From Xanthobacteraceae bacterium (GTDB taxonomy: Bacteria > Pseudomonadota > Alphaproteobacteria > Rhizobiales > Xanthobacteraceae): DNA of 5,903 bases. The notes under the pieces were generated by a model that saw only the letters and a program-made list of their open reading frames with translations, was not told where the DNA came from and made no database searches. The stretch's first letter is position 1, and each line of letters begins with the position of its first letter. This document shows, in pieces, positions 1-5,885 of this stretch. Both the position numbers and the translations under genes were made by a program. The stretch lies in contig JASHSY010000250.1 of NCBI GenBank assembly GCA_030040825.1, positions 1 to 5,903 on the forward strand. The letters run 5' to 3'.

Positions 1-316
1 AGCCGATCCACGCCTGGGCATTTTCCGGATGCTTGTCGACCGCGCTCTGGAAGCTTTGCTGGGCCATCGCGTAGTTGTTGCTGCGCAAGTAATTCTTGCC
101 ACGTTGCAGGTCGTCGACCTTGGCATTGGCGCCGGGCTTGGCAGGTGGGGTCACCGCGCCGGTCGTTTGAGCGACGGCAGGCGGGCTCGTTGTCGCATTG
201 GATCGCGCCGACCACGAGTTGCCGAACTGAGATGTTGACGAGCAAGCACCGAGTAGCGCCAGGCTTGCCGCGCCAAGGATAAGAATTGAAGCTCGCTGAA
301 TGCTCGTTATGGGCAT
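1..316 (-). CDS. TPR-repeat lipoprotein, N-terminal part (runs off the left edge)
   Basis: An open frame starts at an ATG ending at 316 and stays open for 105 codons to the window edge, so the C-terminus is missing. Residues 1-24 form a signal peptide with a hydrophobic core (ILILGAASLALL) and a lipobox LLGAC, with Cys25 as the predicted lipidated residue; Ser26-Ser27 follow it, and there is no Asp at +2, so outer-membrane sorting is plausible. Residues 28-66 are a Ser/Thr/Ala/Pro/Gly-rich, probably disordered linker. From about residue 67 a tetratricopeptide repeat begins (GKNYLRSNNYAMAQQSFQSA, then VDKHPENAQAWIG), with the usual small and aromatic TPR positions. TPR lipoproteins of this kind, such as TadD-like or assembly-scaffold proteins, act as periplasmic protein-interaction platforms; the specific role cannot be read here. 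An in-frame ATG at 337 and a GTG at 346 would lengthen the N-terminus. No start has a strong Shine-Dalgarno sequence, and 316 gives the most normal signal peptide. A terminator separates it from the fused acyltransferase gene upstream. Confidence 0.8.
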   Translation of the reverse strand, partial: MPITSIQRASILILGAASLALLGACSSTSQFGNSWSARSNATTSPPAVAQTTGAVTPPAKPGANAKVDDLQRGKNYLRSNNYAMAQQSFQSAVDKHPENAQAWIG

Positions 317-371
317 TTCCGAACCGTGCGACCGCATCGATTCCACAAGATGACCACCGCGGCGCGGCGAC

Positions 372-409
372 AAAAAGCAGCACCTGACGCGACAAAGCTA
401 GGTGACTGC
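372..409 (-). terminator. Rho-independent terminator of the lplT-aas fusion gene
   Basis: Read on the minus strand, GCAG-T-CACCT (409-400) pairs with AGGTG-CTGC (385-377). This gives a 9-bp stem with one bulged base and a 14-nt loop, followed directly by a run of five T (376-372). The stem begins 38 nt after the stop codon of the large fusion gene and ends before the TPR lipoprotein start. The geometry and the U-run are those of an intrinsic terminator, so the lipoprotein gene is probably transcribed separately. Confidence 0.75.
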
Positions 410-447
410 GGTAACCAATCCCTTGCCGACCCGGGTACTGGAAAGCG

Positions 448-3400
448 TCACTCCGCCGCGGCAGCCTTGGCCGCCGCCTGCTCCAGCGCGAATTTCTGCA
501 ACGTCACGAGATCGGGCTTGCCGGAGCCCAACAGCGGCAGCCGGTCCATGACGATCACTTCCGACGGGAACATGATCTCGTGAGCGTGTTTGCTGCGCCC
601 ATAGGCCATAAAATCGGCGCGCGTGGCGCTGTGCTTGTCGGTGACCAGAATGAGCCGTTCGCCCTTGCGGGCATCGGGCACCGCCAAAACCGCCGAGTTG
701 TAGTGCGGCCACAATTCAGCCGCCAGCATCTCGACCGCGGCCAGCGAAACCATCTCACCGCCGACCTTGGCGAAGCGCTTGGCGCGACCCTTGATTTTTA
801 CGAACCCCTGTTCATCGATGGCGACGATATCGCCAGTGTCGTACCAGCCTTGCGGCGGCGCCTCTAACACGCCCGGTTTGTCGGCGCGCAGATAGCCGAG
901 CATCACGTTCGGACCTCTGACAAGCAACCGCCCTGCCCCTTCGTCGACGCCTGGGACCGGCTCGATTTTCGCTTCGACGCCCGGCATGAGCCGGCCGACC
1001 GTGCCGAATTTGTTGAACATCGGCGTGTTCATCGCCAACACCGGCGAAGTTTCGGTCACCCCGTAACCCTCGAGAATGCGCATGCCGAACTTTTCCAGAT
1101 AGATTTGGCGCGTTGATTCCTTGACCGGCTCGCCGCCGGAAATGATGTAGCGCAACGAGCGAAAGTCATATGGATTGGCCATGCGCGCATAGCCGGCGAG
1201 GAAAGTGTCGGTACCGAACAGGTAGGTCGCACACAGACCGTAAACCAATTCCGGGACGGTGCGATAATGCAACGGCGACGGGTACAGGAAGGTCGGCACG
1301 CCGGAAATGAGCGGCAGGACGAGGCCGCCCATGAAGCCGAACGAGTGGAACACCGGCAGCGCCATGAACAGCCGGTCGTCGCGGCCGAAATCGATGCGCG
1401 CTTCGGCCTGCGCGACGTTTGCCAAAATATTCCGATGCGAAAGAACTACGCCCTTGGGCGTTCCTTCTGTGCCGGACGTGAACAGGATGGCGCCCCAGTC
1501 ATCGGCCTTCCGCTCGACCAGCGGCTTGCTCGCGCGCAGCGCGCCACGCAATTTGTCTGAGAAGCTCACGGTCTGGCGAACGTCTTCCAGATAGACAATG
1601 CGAAGATGGGGCGTGATCGCAGTGATGAGCTTTTCGAGCCGGGCTTTTTCCACGAAAGCGTGGGCAGTGAGAATGGTATCGACCTGCGCCGCGCGGCAGG
1701 CACCGAGCACATTGGCCGCGCCGGAGGTGAAGTTGATCATGGCCGGAACGCGGCCGGCGGACATCAGCGCCAGCACGGTCACCACTCCGCCGTTCGACGT
1801 CGGTAGCATCACGCCGATGGCGCGGCCTTCCGGAGCAAGCGGCATGAGCTTGGCGCCGAGGATGCGGGTTGCCTGTAGAAGCCGCTTGTATGTGAGCTGC
1901 CCGCTGGTTGGATCCTCGACGGCTGACCATTTGCCACCGTTGACCTTCGCCGCCGCGATGACGCCTTCAAGCACGGTGTGGTCGGTCGGCGTGGTGCGAA
2001 AGATCAAGTTGGACATCACGTCGTAGAGCGCTGCTCCGGCGGCCAGCCGGCGCTTGCGGCCCTTGAGCTGGGGGTCGACGTTGAGCTTGACCGGATCGAG
2101 GATGGTGACCTTGATTTTCGGAAACAGCCGCTGGCTAATTTGCGCGCCGGTCAGACGGCTGAAGGGCGTGTGCTCGGGCCCATCGATGCGCACCGGCACC
2201 ACCATGGCGTCGGACTTGTCCGCGATCATGGCCGCGCCGTCATAGACCTTCATCAGGCTGCCGGTGATGGTTATGCGGCCTTCCGGAAAGATCACCAGCA
2301 TGTTGCCGTCTTTCACGGCATTGATGACGGTGCGCAGCGCCATGGGTTTGAGCGGATCGAGCGCCATGGTGCGCACGAACGGCAGGAACGGCTGAATCCA
2401 CCAGCGTTGCGCGATGCCGGTATCGACCGCGAAAACCGGGCGCTTGGGCAAAATCGACATCGCGATCGGAGGATCAAGAAAACTCACATGGTTGAGCGCG
2501 ATGATGGCGTTGTGGCCGGCCTTGGCGACATTCTCCAAGCCGGTGACTTCCATGCGGAACAATGTGCGGAAGACGATCGACAGAAAATCGTTCAGCCAGT
2601 TCGATGGCATGGTACGGGCGATGAGAACCGCAACGACAAGGTTGGCGGCGCCGATGAGCGCAAACAAGAGCGGCGTGCCGAGGCTGAGCTTCTGCAGCAC
2701 CGCAAGGATGATGGCTCCGACAACCATGAAAGCGGCGTTGAGCACGTTTACGGCGGCAACGACACGGGCGCGGTGGTCAACGCCGGCCCAGGCCTGAACG
2801 GCAGTAAAGGTCGGCACAATGAATAATCCGCCGGCGATCGCGAGGCCGGCGAGATCAACGGCGATATGAACGCTGTGCGGCGACGCGAAATAGCCGGCAA
2901 TGCCGATCGGGCCGGCCGGATGGACCAATGTGGACGCGGTCCAGCCGAGGTCGATCGCAAACAGGCCGAGCAGGACGGCGCCGATCAATGTCGGCAACAG
3001 GACGATGCGGCCATGCGCGAGCCAGGCTGCGAGCCCCGAGCCGACCGCCACCGCGACTGAGAAGATAGTGAGAAAGACGGTAACGACGGATTCGGTCCCG
3101 CCGATGTTGAACGTCACCAACGGCGGCAACAACGACAGGACCAGCGCACCGACCAGCCAGAACCAGCTTGTTACCAGAGCGCCCCACCACAAGCGCGGTT
3201 CGCCGCGGACGTATTTGATCAGGCCGCCGGTCGACGCGAAGATGTTGCGGTTGACGGTGAGGTGGGGCGCGCGTTCGCCGGTCGGCGGAATGTAGCGGCT
3301 CGCCACCCAACTCAGCGTCGATGAGACCATCATCAGCCAGGCGAAGTGAATCGGATCGCCGCCGTCGCGCCCGGCAAGTCCCGCCACGATAGTGCCGAGC

Positions 3401-3858
3401 AGGATGGCCAGAAAGGTGCCGCCCTCGACCAGCGCGTTGCCTGAGGGCAGCTCCGTCAGCGCCAGATGGTCTGGCAGAATGCCGTATTTGATCGGCCCGA
3501 ACAGCGACGCGATGATCCCGTACAGAAACAGTGCGACGAACAGGAGCACAATCGAGTGAAAGGCAAAGCCGCCCACCGCCACCGCGGCGACGGCGATCTC
3601 GATTAACTTCAGCCGTCGGGCGACCAAAGCCTTGTCATAGCGGTCGGCAATCTCGCCGCCGAGACCGGATAGCAGGAAGAACGGGAAAATGAGCGTGGCG
3701 CCGGCAAGGGTAATCAAGGCCCCGGAATTGGCGCCGGCAATCTGGAACAGGATGAGAAAGACCAGCGCGGTTTTGAGAAAATTGTCGCCGAACGCCGAGA
3801 AAAACTGGCACCAGAACAGGGGCGCAAAACGTCGCGTCGTCATCAGGGACGTGGACAT
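448..3858 (-). CDS. aas: LplT-Aas fusion: MFS lysophospholipid transporter + PlsC acyltransferase + acyl-ACP synthetase
   Basis: A 1136-residue inner-membrane protein predicted to import lysophospholipids (mainly 2-acyl-glycerophosphoethanolamine) and re-acylate them, repairing membrane phospholipids. Residues 1 to about 415 are an MFS transporter with roughly 12 membrane segments, an LplT-like N-terminus (FWCQFFSAFGDNFLKTALVF) and a motif-A-like loop GGEIADRYDKALVARR at 68-83. Residues about 425-620 are a PlsC/LPLAT domain with catalytic NHVSFLD (His457, Asp462) and FPEGR at 524-528. Residues about 640-1130 are an ANL-superfamily adenylating domain with the P-loop TSGTEGTPKG (794-803), YGVTETSP (932-938 region), YDTGD (1006-1010), the hinge GRAKRFAKVGGE (1024-1035) and C-terminal Lys1114 in GSGKPD. 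All key residues are present. E. coli carries lplT (397 aa) and aas (719 aa) as adjacent separate genes; their lengths add up to about this one protein. The ATG at 3858 has GGGAG a few bases upstream; an in-frame ATG lies five codons later. Similar fusions are known in Alphaproteobacteria, so the family call is firm, while the substrate is inferred. Confidence 0.95.
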   Translation of the reverse strand: MSTSLMTTRRFAPLFWCQFFSAFGDNFLKTALVFLILFQIAGANSGALITLAGATLIFPFFLLSGLGGEIADRYDKALVARRLKLIEIAVAAVAVGGFAFHSIVLLFVALFLYGIIASLFGPIKYGILPDHLALTELPSGNALVEGGTFLAILLGTIVAGLAGRDGGDPIHFAWLMMVSSTLSWVASRYIPPTGERAPHLTVNRNIFASTGGLIKYVRGEPRLWWGALVTSWFWLVGALVLSLLPPLVTFNIGGTESVVTVFLTIFSVAVAVGSGLAAWLAHGRIVLLPTLIGAVLLGLFAIDLGWTASTLVHPAGPIGIAGYFASPHSVHIAVDLAGLAIAGGLFIVPTFTAVQAWAGVDHRARVVAAVNVLNAAFMVVGAIILAVLQKLSLGTPLLFALIGAANLVVAVLIARTMPSNWLNDFLSIVFRTLFRMEVTGLENVAKAGHNAIIALNHVSFLDPPIAMSILPKRPVFAVDTGIAQRWWIQPFLPFVRTMALDPLKPMALRTVINAVKDGNMLVIFPEGRITITGSLMKVYDGAAMIADKSDAMVVPVRIDGPEHTPFSRLTGAQISQRLFPKIKVTILDPVKLNVDPQLKGRKRRLAAGAALYDVMSNLIFRTTPTDHTVLEGVIAAAKVNGGKWSAVEDPTSGQLTYKRLLQATRILGAKLMPLAPEGRAIGVMLPTSNGGVVTVLALMSAGRVPAMINFTSGAANVLGACRAAQVDTILTAHAFVEKARLEKLITAITPHLRIVYLEDVRQTVSFSDKLRGALRASKPLVERKADDWGAILFTSGTEGTPKGVVLSHRNILANVAQAEARIDFGRDDRLFMALPVFHSFGFMGGLVLPLISGVPTFLYPSPLHYRTVPELVYGLCATYLFGTDTFLAGYARMANPYDFRSLRYIISGGEPVKESTRQIYLEKFGMRILEGYGVTETSPVLAMNTPMFNKFGTVGRLMPGVEAKIEPVPGVDEGAGRLLVRGPNVMLGYLRADKPGVLEAPPQGWYDTGDIVAIDEQGFVKIKGRAKRFAKVGGEMVSLAAVEMLAAELWPHYNSAVLAVPDARKGERLILVTDKHSATRADFMAYGRSKHAHEIMFPSEVIVMDRLPLLGSGKPDLVTLQKFALEQAAAKAAAAE

Positions 3859-3965
3859 GGTTCTCCCACCGCTACGTTGCCGGCTCGCGATCGCTTCCGC
3901 GCCACTACTCTAGACCGACACGCAGGAATTGGCGACGTGGTTTAACGGCGTGCATGCGCACTCGG

Positions 3966-3990
3966 CTGCGACCCGCAGATTACGAAATCT
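3966..3990. repeat. Two small adjacent inverted repeats between the regulator pair and the fusion gene
   Basis: CTGCG (3966-3970) and CGCAG (3974-3978) form a 5-bp GC stem around a 3-nt loop. The next repeat, AGATT (3977-3981) and AATCT (3986-3990), overlaps it by two bases. They lie about 40-60 nt behind the stop of the second response regulator, at the edge of an AT-rich stretch. Neither strand has a T-run after the stem, so this is at best a weak terminator. It could also be an operator-like site in front of the fusion gene. The rest of 3859-4027 holds no gene I can support and no clear sigma-70 promoter. Confidence 0.3.
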
Positions 3991-4027
3991 TATTCAAAAG
4001 CAAATGGATAAATGCAACGCGTCGAGC

Positions 4028-4435
4028 TTATTTGCGCCGCGAACGCGCCGCCAACAGGCGGCGGATGCGGTCGTGCACGACCTGCGATTCGTACGGCTTC
4101 GGCACTGGCCCTTCCTCGCACAAATCGGCGGCCGAATCGACTGCACGCGGCACGCTACCGGTCAAGATCACTTCCATGCCGGGGCGATTGGCGCGCGTCC
4201 ATTGCGCCAGCGCAAATCCATCCATTGCACCCGGCAGCTCGATGTCACTGAACAGCACATCAACCTCTAGCTGTGACTTTGTGAGCACCAGCATTGCCTC
4301 GTCGGCGCTGGCCGCTTCGATAACTTTGTAGCCGCAATCGCGCAAATATTCCGAGATCGCGTGACGCATCAGGACCTCGTCTTCGACCACGAGCACGATG
4401 GCTGGTTCGGTGGAATCAACGGCGTCCGAACTCAT
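4028..4435 (-). CDS. CheY-like single-domain response regulator, second gene of the tandem pair
   Basis: A 135-residue stand-alone receiver (REC) domain covering about residues 12-130, with no DNA-binding or enzymatic output domain. The acidic pocket is VVEDE (Glu18, Asp19), the phospho-acceptor is Asp64 in LFSDIELPG, the conserved Thr is Thr92 in VILTGS, and the Lys is Lys113 in VPKPYE. It should therefore accept phosphate from a histidine kinase or phosphotransfer protein. The insert-type loop PGAMDG after the phospho-Asp is common in rhizobial CheY-like proteins. Its start ATG (4435) lies 20 nt inside the end of the upstream regulator gene, which implies translational coupling. A GAGG sits about 11 nt ahead of it. 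The C-terminus is basic (RRLLAARSRRK). The cognate kinase and the target are not in the window. It is not a FATGUY-type SdrG regulator, since that motif is absent. The receiver assignment is certain; the biological role is unknown. Confidence 0.93.
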   Translation of the reverse strand: MSSDAVDSTEPAIVLVVEDEVLMRHAISEYLRDCGYKVIEAASADEAMLVLTKSQLEVDVLFSDIELPGAMDGFALAQWTRANRPGMEVILTGSVPRAVDSAADLCEEGPVPKPYESQVVHDRIRRLLAARSRRK

Positions 4436-4838
4436 GGCCGGATCGCCTCAATAGTGTGTCGACCTGCTGGATGACCGTTCTCAGATCGTATGGCTTGGCG
4501 ACAAAGACGTCCACGCTCTCGCGCGCATAATTCTCCGGCTGATGACTGGAGGTGAGCATCAATTTGAGATGCGGATATCGCTCGCGCACAAACCTGCTCA
4601 ATCCGATCCCGTCCATGCGTCCCGGCATACGGATATCGGTAAAAACCACATGCACGGGCAGCGAACTTTCAAGAATTGTGAGTGCTTCTTCCGCGTCCGA
4701 CGCTTCCAGCACTTGGATTCCAGAGTCGCGCAGCTCGCTGGCGATCAGAAGGCGAATCAGCACCTCGTCTTCGACGACCAGCACCGTCGGCCGTACTCGG
4801 CCCGGCTCGAACTCGGTCGCCAAATTGGCATCCCCCAT
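4416..4838 (-). CDS. CheY-like single-domain response regulator, first gene of the tandem pair
   Basis: A 140-residue receiver-only protein. After a 16-residue non-conserved leader, the REC domain has VLVVEDE (Glu23, Asp24), phospho-acceptor Asp68 in VFTDIRMPG, Thr96 in LMLTSS and Lys115 in VAKPYD, so it should be phosphorylatable. It ends in a short basic tail without an output domain. It resembles its downstream neighbour through shared LVVEDEVL, RDSG/RDCG, DEAL-like and KPY blocks, which suggests an old duplication, but the two have diverged clearly. The ATG at 4838 is preceded by AGGA at 5-nt spacing. The gene is first behind a GGAAC-N16-CGTT promoter, so both regulators are predicted members of the EcfG general-stress regulon. 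Receiver-only proteins in such regulons often pass or drain phosphate in phosphorelays; which kinase serves this one cannot be told. Confidence 0.93.
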   Translation of the reverse strand: MGDANLATEFEPGRVRPTVLVVEDEVLIRLLIASELRDSGIQVLEASDAEEALTILESSLPVHVVFTDIRMPGRMDGIGLSRFVRERYPHLKLMLTSSHQPENYARESVDVFVAKPYDLRTVIQQVDTLLRRSGHEFGRR

Positions 4839-4873
4839 TTAATTCCTGCCCACCTTAAATCGCCGTCACCCCT

Positions 4874-4891
4874 CAGCGAGGCGCCACGCTG
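4874..4891. repeat. Hairpin in the predicted 5' leader of the regulator pair
   Basis: CAGCG (4874-4878) and CGCTG (4887-4891) are inverted repeats around an 8-nt loop. Outer bases can extend the pairing with one bulge. The hairpin would sit at the very 5' end of the mRNA made from the predicted promoter at 4926-4902. It could stabilise the transcript or be coincidental in GC-rich DNA. Confidence 0.3.
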
Positions 4892-4901
4892 GCTGAAGTG
4901 C

Positions 4902-4926
4902 AACGGATATGGTGCGGAAGAGTTCC
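4902..4926 (-). promoter_or_regulatory. EcfG (general stress response) promoter, GGAAC-N16-CGTT
   Basis: On the minus strand GGAAC (4926-4922) is followed after exactly 16 nt by CGTT (4905-4902). This is the established consensus for the alphaproteobacterial extracytoplasmic sigma factor EcfG/SigT, controlled by PhyR-NepR. The element lies between genes, points at the first response regulator, and would start transcription near 4893-4896. That leaves a leader of about 55 nt before the ATG at 4838. The match is seen in the sequence; its use by EcfG is inferred. Confidence 0.7.
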
Positions 4927-4927
4927 T

Positions 4928-4952
4928 CCCAATCACTCGATAAATCGATGGG
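4928..4952. repeat. Interrupted inverted repeat just upstream of the EcfG promoter
   Basis: TCGAT (4937-4941) and ATCGA (4944-4948) pair around a 2-nt loop, and CCCA (4928-4931) can pair with TGGG (4949-4952) across a one-sided 5-nt bulge. It lies about 40-60 nt behind the cupredoxin stop codon and directly before the -35 element. It lacks a T-run on the minus strand, so termination of the iron genes here is only a possibility. An upstream operator role is equally open. Confidence 0.25.
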
Positions 4953-4990
4953 AATTCGAAAATTGGCCGGCCTGGGTAGGTTCCGTACTT

Positions 4991-5329
4991 TTACTCGGCG
5001 ATTACTCGTCCCTTTGCCGTTTTCTCGTGGTATTCGCCGATGAAATCGTAATGACCGGGGCTGAGCGGACTGATGTGCACCACGCCCTGTGACTTGCCGG
5101 CAATCACCTTCTCGACTTTCAGCGCCGCCGAATCGAACTCCTCCGATAAGGGGTCGGTGTTGACGACCGTCAGCGCGATCCGCTTGCCGGCCGGAACGTG
5201 GATCTCCGCCGGTTCGAAACGATGATCGCGAAGGGTGACCGTAGCCGTAAAGGCTTCTTCGGCACGCGTAGTCGCGCTGGAGGCCACAACCGCCAGCGCG
5301 ACGAACAGCAGGAAAATCGGCTTGCGCAT
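4991..5329 (-). CDS. Periplasmic cupredoxin-domain protein (EfeO/FtrB-like), partner of P19
   Basis: A 112-residue secreted protein. Residues 1-23 are a signal peptide (MRKPIFLLF..., cleavage expected after TTRA, before EEAF). The remainder is one cupredoxin-like domain of the EfeO N-terminal type: VTLRDHRFEPAEIHVPAG (31-48), then NTDPLSEEFDS (57-67), EKVIAGKS (73-80), and the end PLSPGHYDFIGEYHEKTAKG (88-107). It has no cysteine, so it cannot form a classical blue-copper site. Acidic residues and His101 are the likely metal ligands, as proposed for EfeO/FtrB-type domains in ferrous iron uptake. The start at 5329 was chosen because the longer open frame (to 5509) only overlaps the P19 gene out of frame and would bury this signal peptide. 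It begins 10 nt after the P19 stop and has no recognisable Shine-Dalgarno sequence, so translation is probably coupled. In Brucella FtrABCD the next gene would be an FTR1 permease; here the next genes are unrelated regulators. Confidence 0.85.
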   Translation of the reverse strand: MRKPIFLLFVALAVVASSATTRAEEAFTATVTLRDHRFEPAEIHVPAGKRIALTVVNTDPLSEEFDSAALKVEKVIAGKSQGVVHISPLSPGHYDFIGEYHEKTAKGRVIAE

Positions 5330-5339
5330 GTTAGCAACG

Positions 5340-5876
5340 TCAGTCAGACGCCGGCTTGCTCGGGAAGTGGAAGGTCCAGCTCTGCGAGAAAGGCCGCCAC
5401 CAATCCGGCACGCCGGTTTCCTTGTCAACGTGGCGGTAGAAGCCGCCCTTCGATGGAGGCTCAAACGTAAATGTGACCTTGTAGTCGCCATCGCCCGACA
5501 GTGCGACATTGTTCGCGTAATGCGGCCCGTCGCCGGCGGTCATCGGCAACAGCTTGCCGGATGTCTTGTATTTGGTGCCGACTTTCTCGATCGCGTAGGA
5601 GATTGTCAGGTACGGAATCCACTCGTCTTCTTTGAACCCGCGCTTGTCACCCTTGGTCGCATGCACATCGATTTCGAGATGCACGGCGTGTGGGCCCATG
5701 GCCATACCTCTGGCCATCGGCGCCATCTCGATGCCGAGCAGATAATGCGGCACGAGCTGCATGTCATTCTTCACGACCGGCTCGCCGACATAAAATTCCC
5801 CGGCGCGTGCCGGCAGCGCGGCCAGCGTAGCGATGACACCAGCGGCCAAGGCCACATGTAGAGGACGCTTCATCAT
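5340..5876 (-). CDS. P19/FtrA/FetP-family periplasmic iron-uptake protein
   Basis: A 178-residue secreted protein of the P19 family (Fe2+ transport protein, Tp34-like). A signal peptide covers residues 1-25 (cleavage after ALPARA, before GEFYVG). The mature domain has the family features: VVKNDMQLVPHYLLGIEM (34-51), GPHAVHLEIDVHA (61-73), DEWIPYLTISY (84-94), LLPMTAGDGPHYANNV (109-124) and GFYRHVD (145-151). His66, Glu68, Met112, His119 and His149 keep the spacing I recall for the copper/iron-site residues of E. coli FetP (His44, Glu46, Met90, His97, His127), so the metal site looks intact. Known members are periplasmic dimers that bind copper and assist ferrous iron import with an FTR1 permease. 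The gene heads a two-gene unit with the cupredoxin behind it. Two adjacent ATGs (5876 and 5873) are possible starts; the second has the better ribosome-binding-site spacing. The promoter, any Fur/Irr site, and any upstream permease gene lie outside the window. Confidence 0.92.
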   Translation of the reverse strand: MMKRPLHVALAAGVIATLAALPARAGEFYVGEPVVKNDMQLVPHYLLGIEMAPMARGMAMGPHAVHLEIDVHATKGDKRGFKEDEWIPYLTISYAIEKVGTKYKTSGKLLPMTAGDGPHYANNVALSGDGDYKVTFTFEPPSKGGFYRHVDKETGVPDWWRPFSQSWTFHFPSKPASD

Positions 5877-5880
5877 TCTT

Positions 5881-5885
5881 CTCCT
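5881..5885 (-). promoter_or_regulatory. Ribosome binding site of the P19-family gene
   Basis: AGGAG on the minus strand lies 4 nt before the ATG at 5876 and 7 nt before the adjacent ATG at 5873. The normal 6-8 nt spacing favours the second ATG, giving a 177-residue protein beginning MKRPLH. Farther upstream, TAA at 5902-5900 could be the stop of a preceding gene, but too little sequence is present to tell. Confidence 0.65.

Noticed and set aside
345..373. A possible sigma-70 promoter for the lipoprotein gene (TTGTCG, 17 nt, TCTTGT on the minus strand).
   Set aside because: The spacing is right, but the -10 matches only three of six consensus bases and the element overlaps the terminator T-run; too weak to call.
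1978..2826. A 282-codon open frame on the plus strand opposite the fusion gene.
   Set aside because: It lies fully antisense to the well-supported transporter-acyltransferase coding sequence. Its protein is rich in Arg, His, Asp and Gly without domain motifs, as expected for a shadow frame in GC-rich DNA.
4964..4971. GGCCGGCC palindrome near the end of the cupredoxin gene as a terminator.
   Set aside because: It has no separate loop and only a short T-run after it; an 8-bp GC palindrome is common in DNA of this composition.
4959..4984. A second GGAAC box (4984-4980, minus strand) as another EcfG -35 element.
   Set aside because: There is no CGTT at 16 or 17 nt; the DNA at that distance is AT-rich without the -10 motif.
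5330..5509. A 60-codon N-terminal extension of the cupredoxin gene to an ATG at 5509.
   Set aside because: The extension overlaps the P19 coding sequence out of frame and is Arg/Ser-rich, while the ATG at 5329 begins a clean signal peptide.
5235..5861. A 208-codon plus-strand open frame opposite the P19 and cupredoxin genes.
   Set aside because: Both antisense genes have signal peptides and conserved family motifs; this frame has no recognisable domain and spans two real genes.
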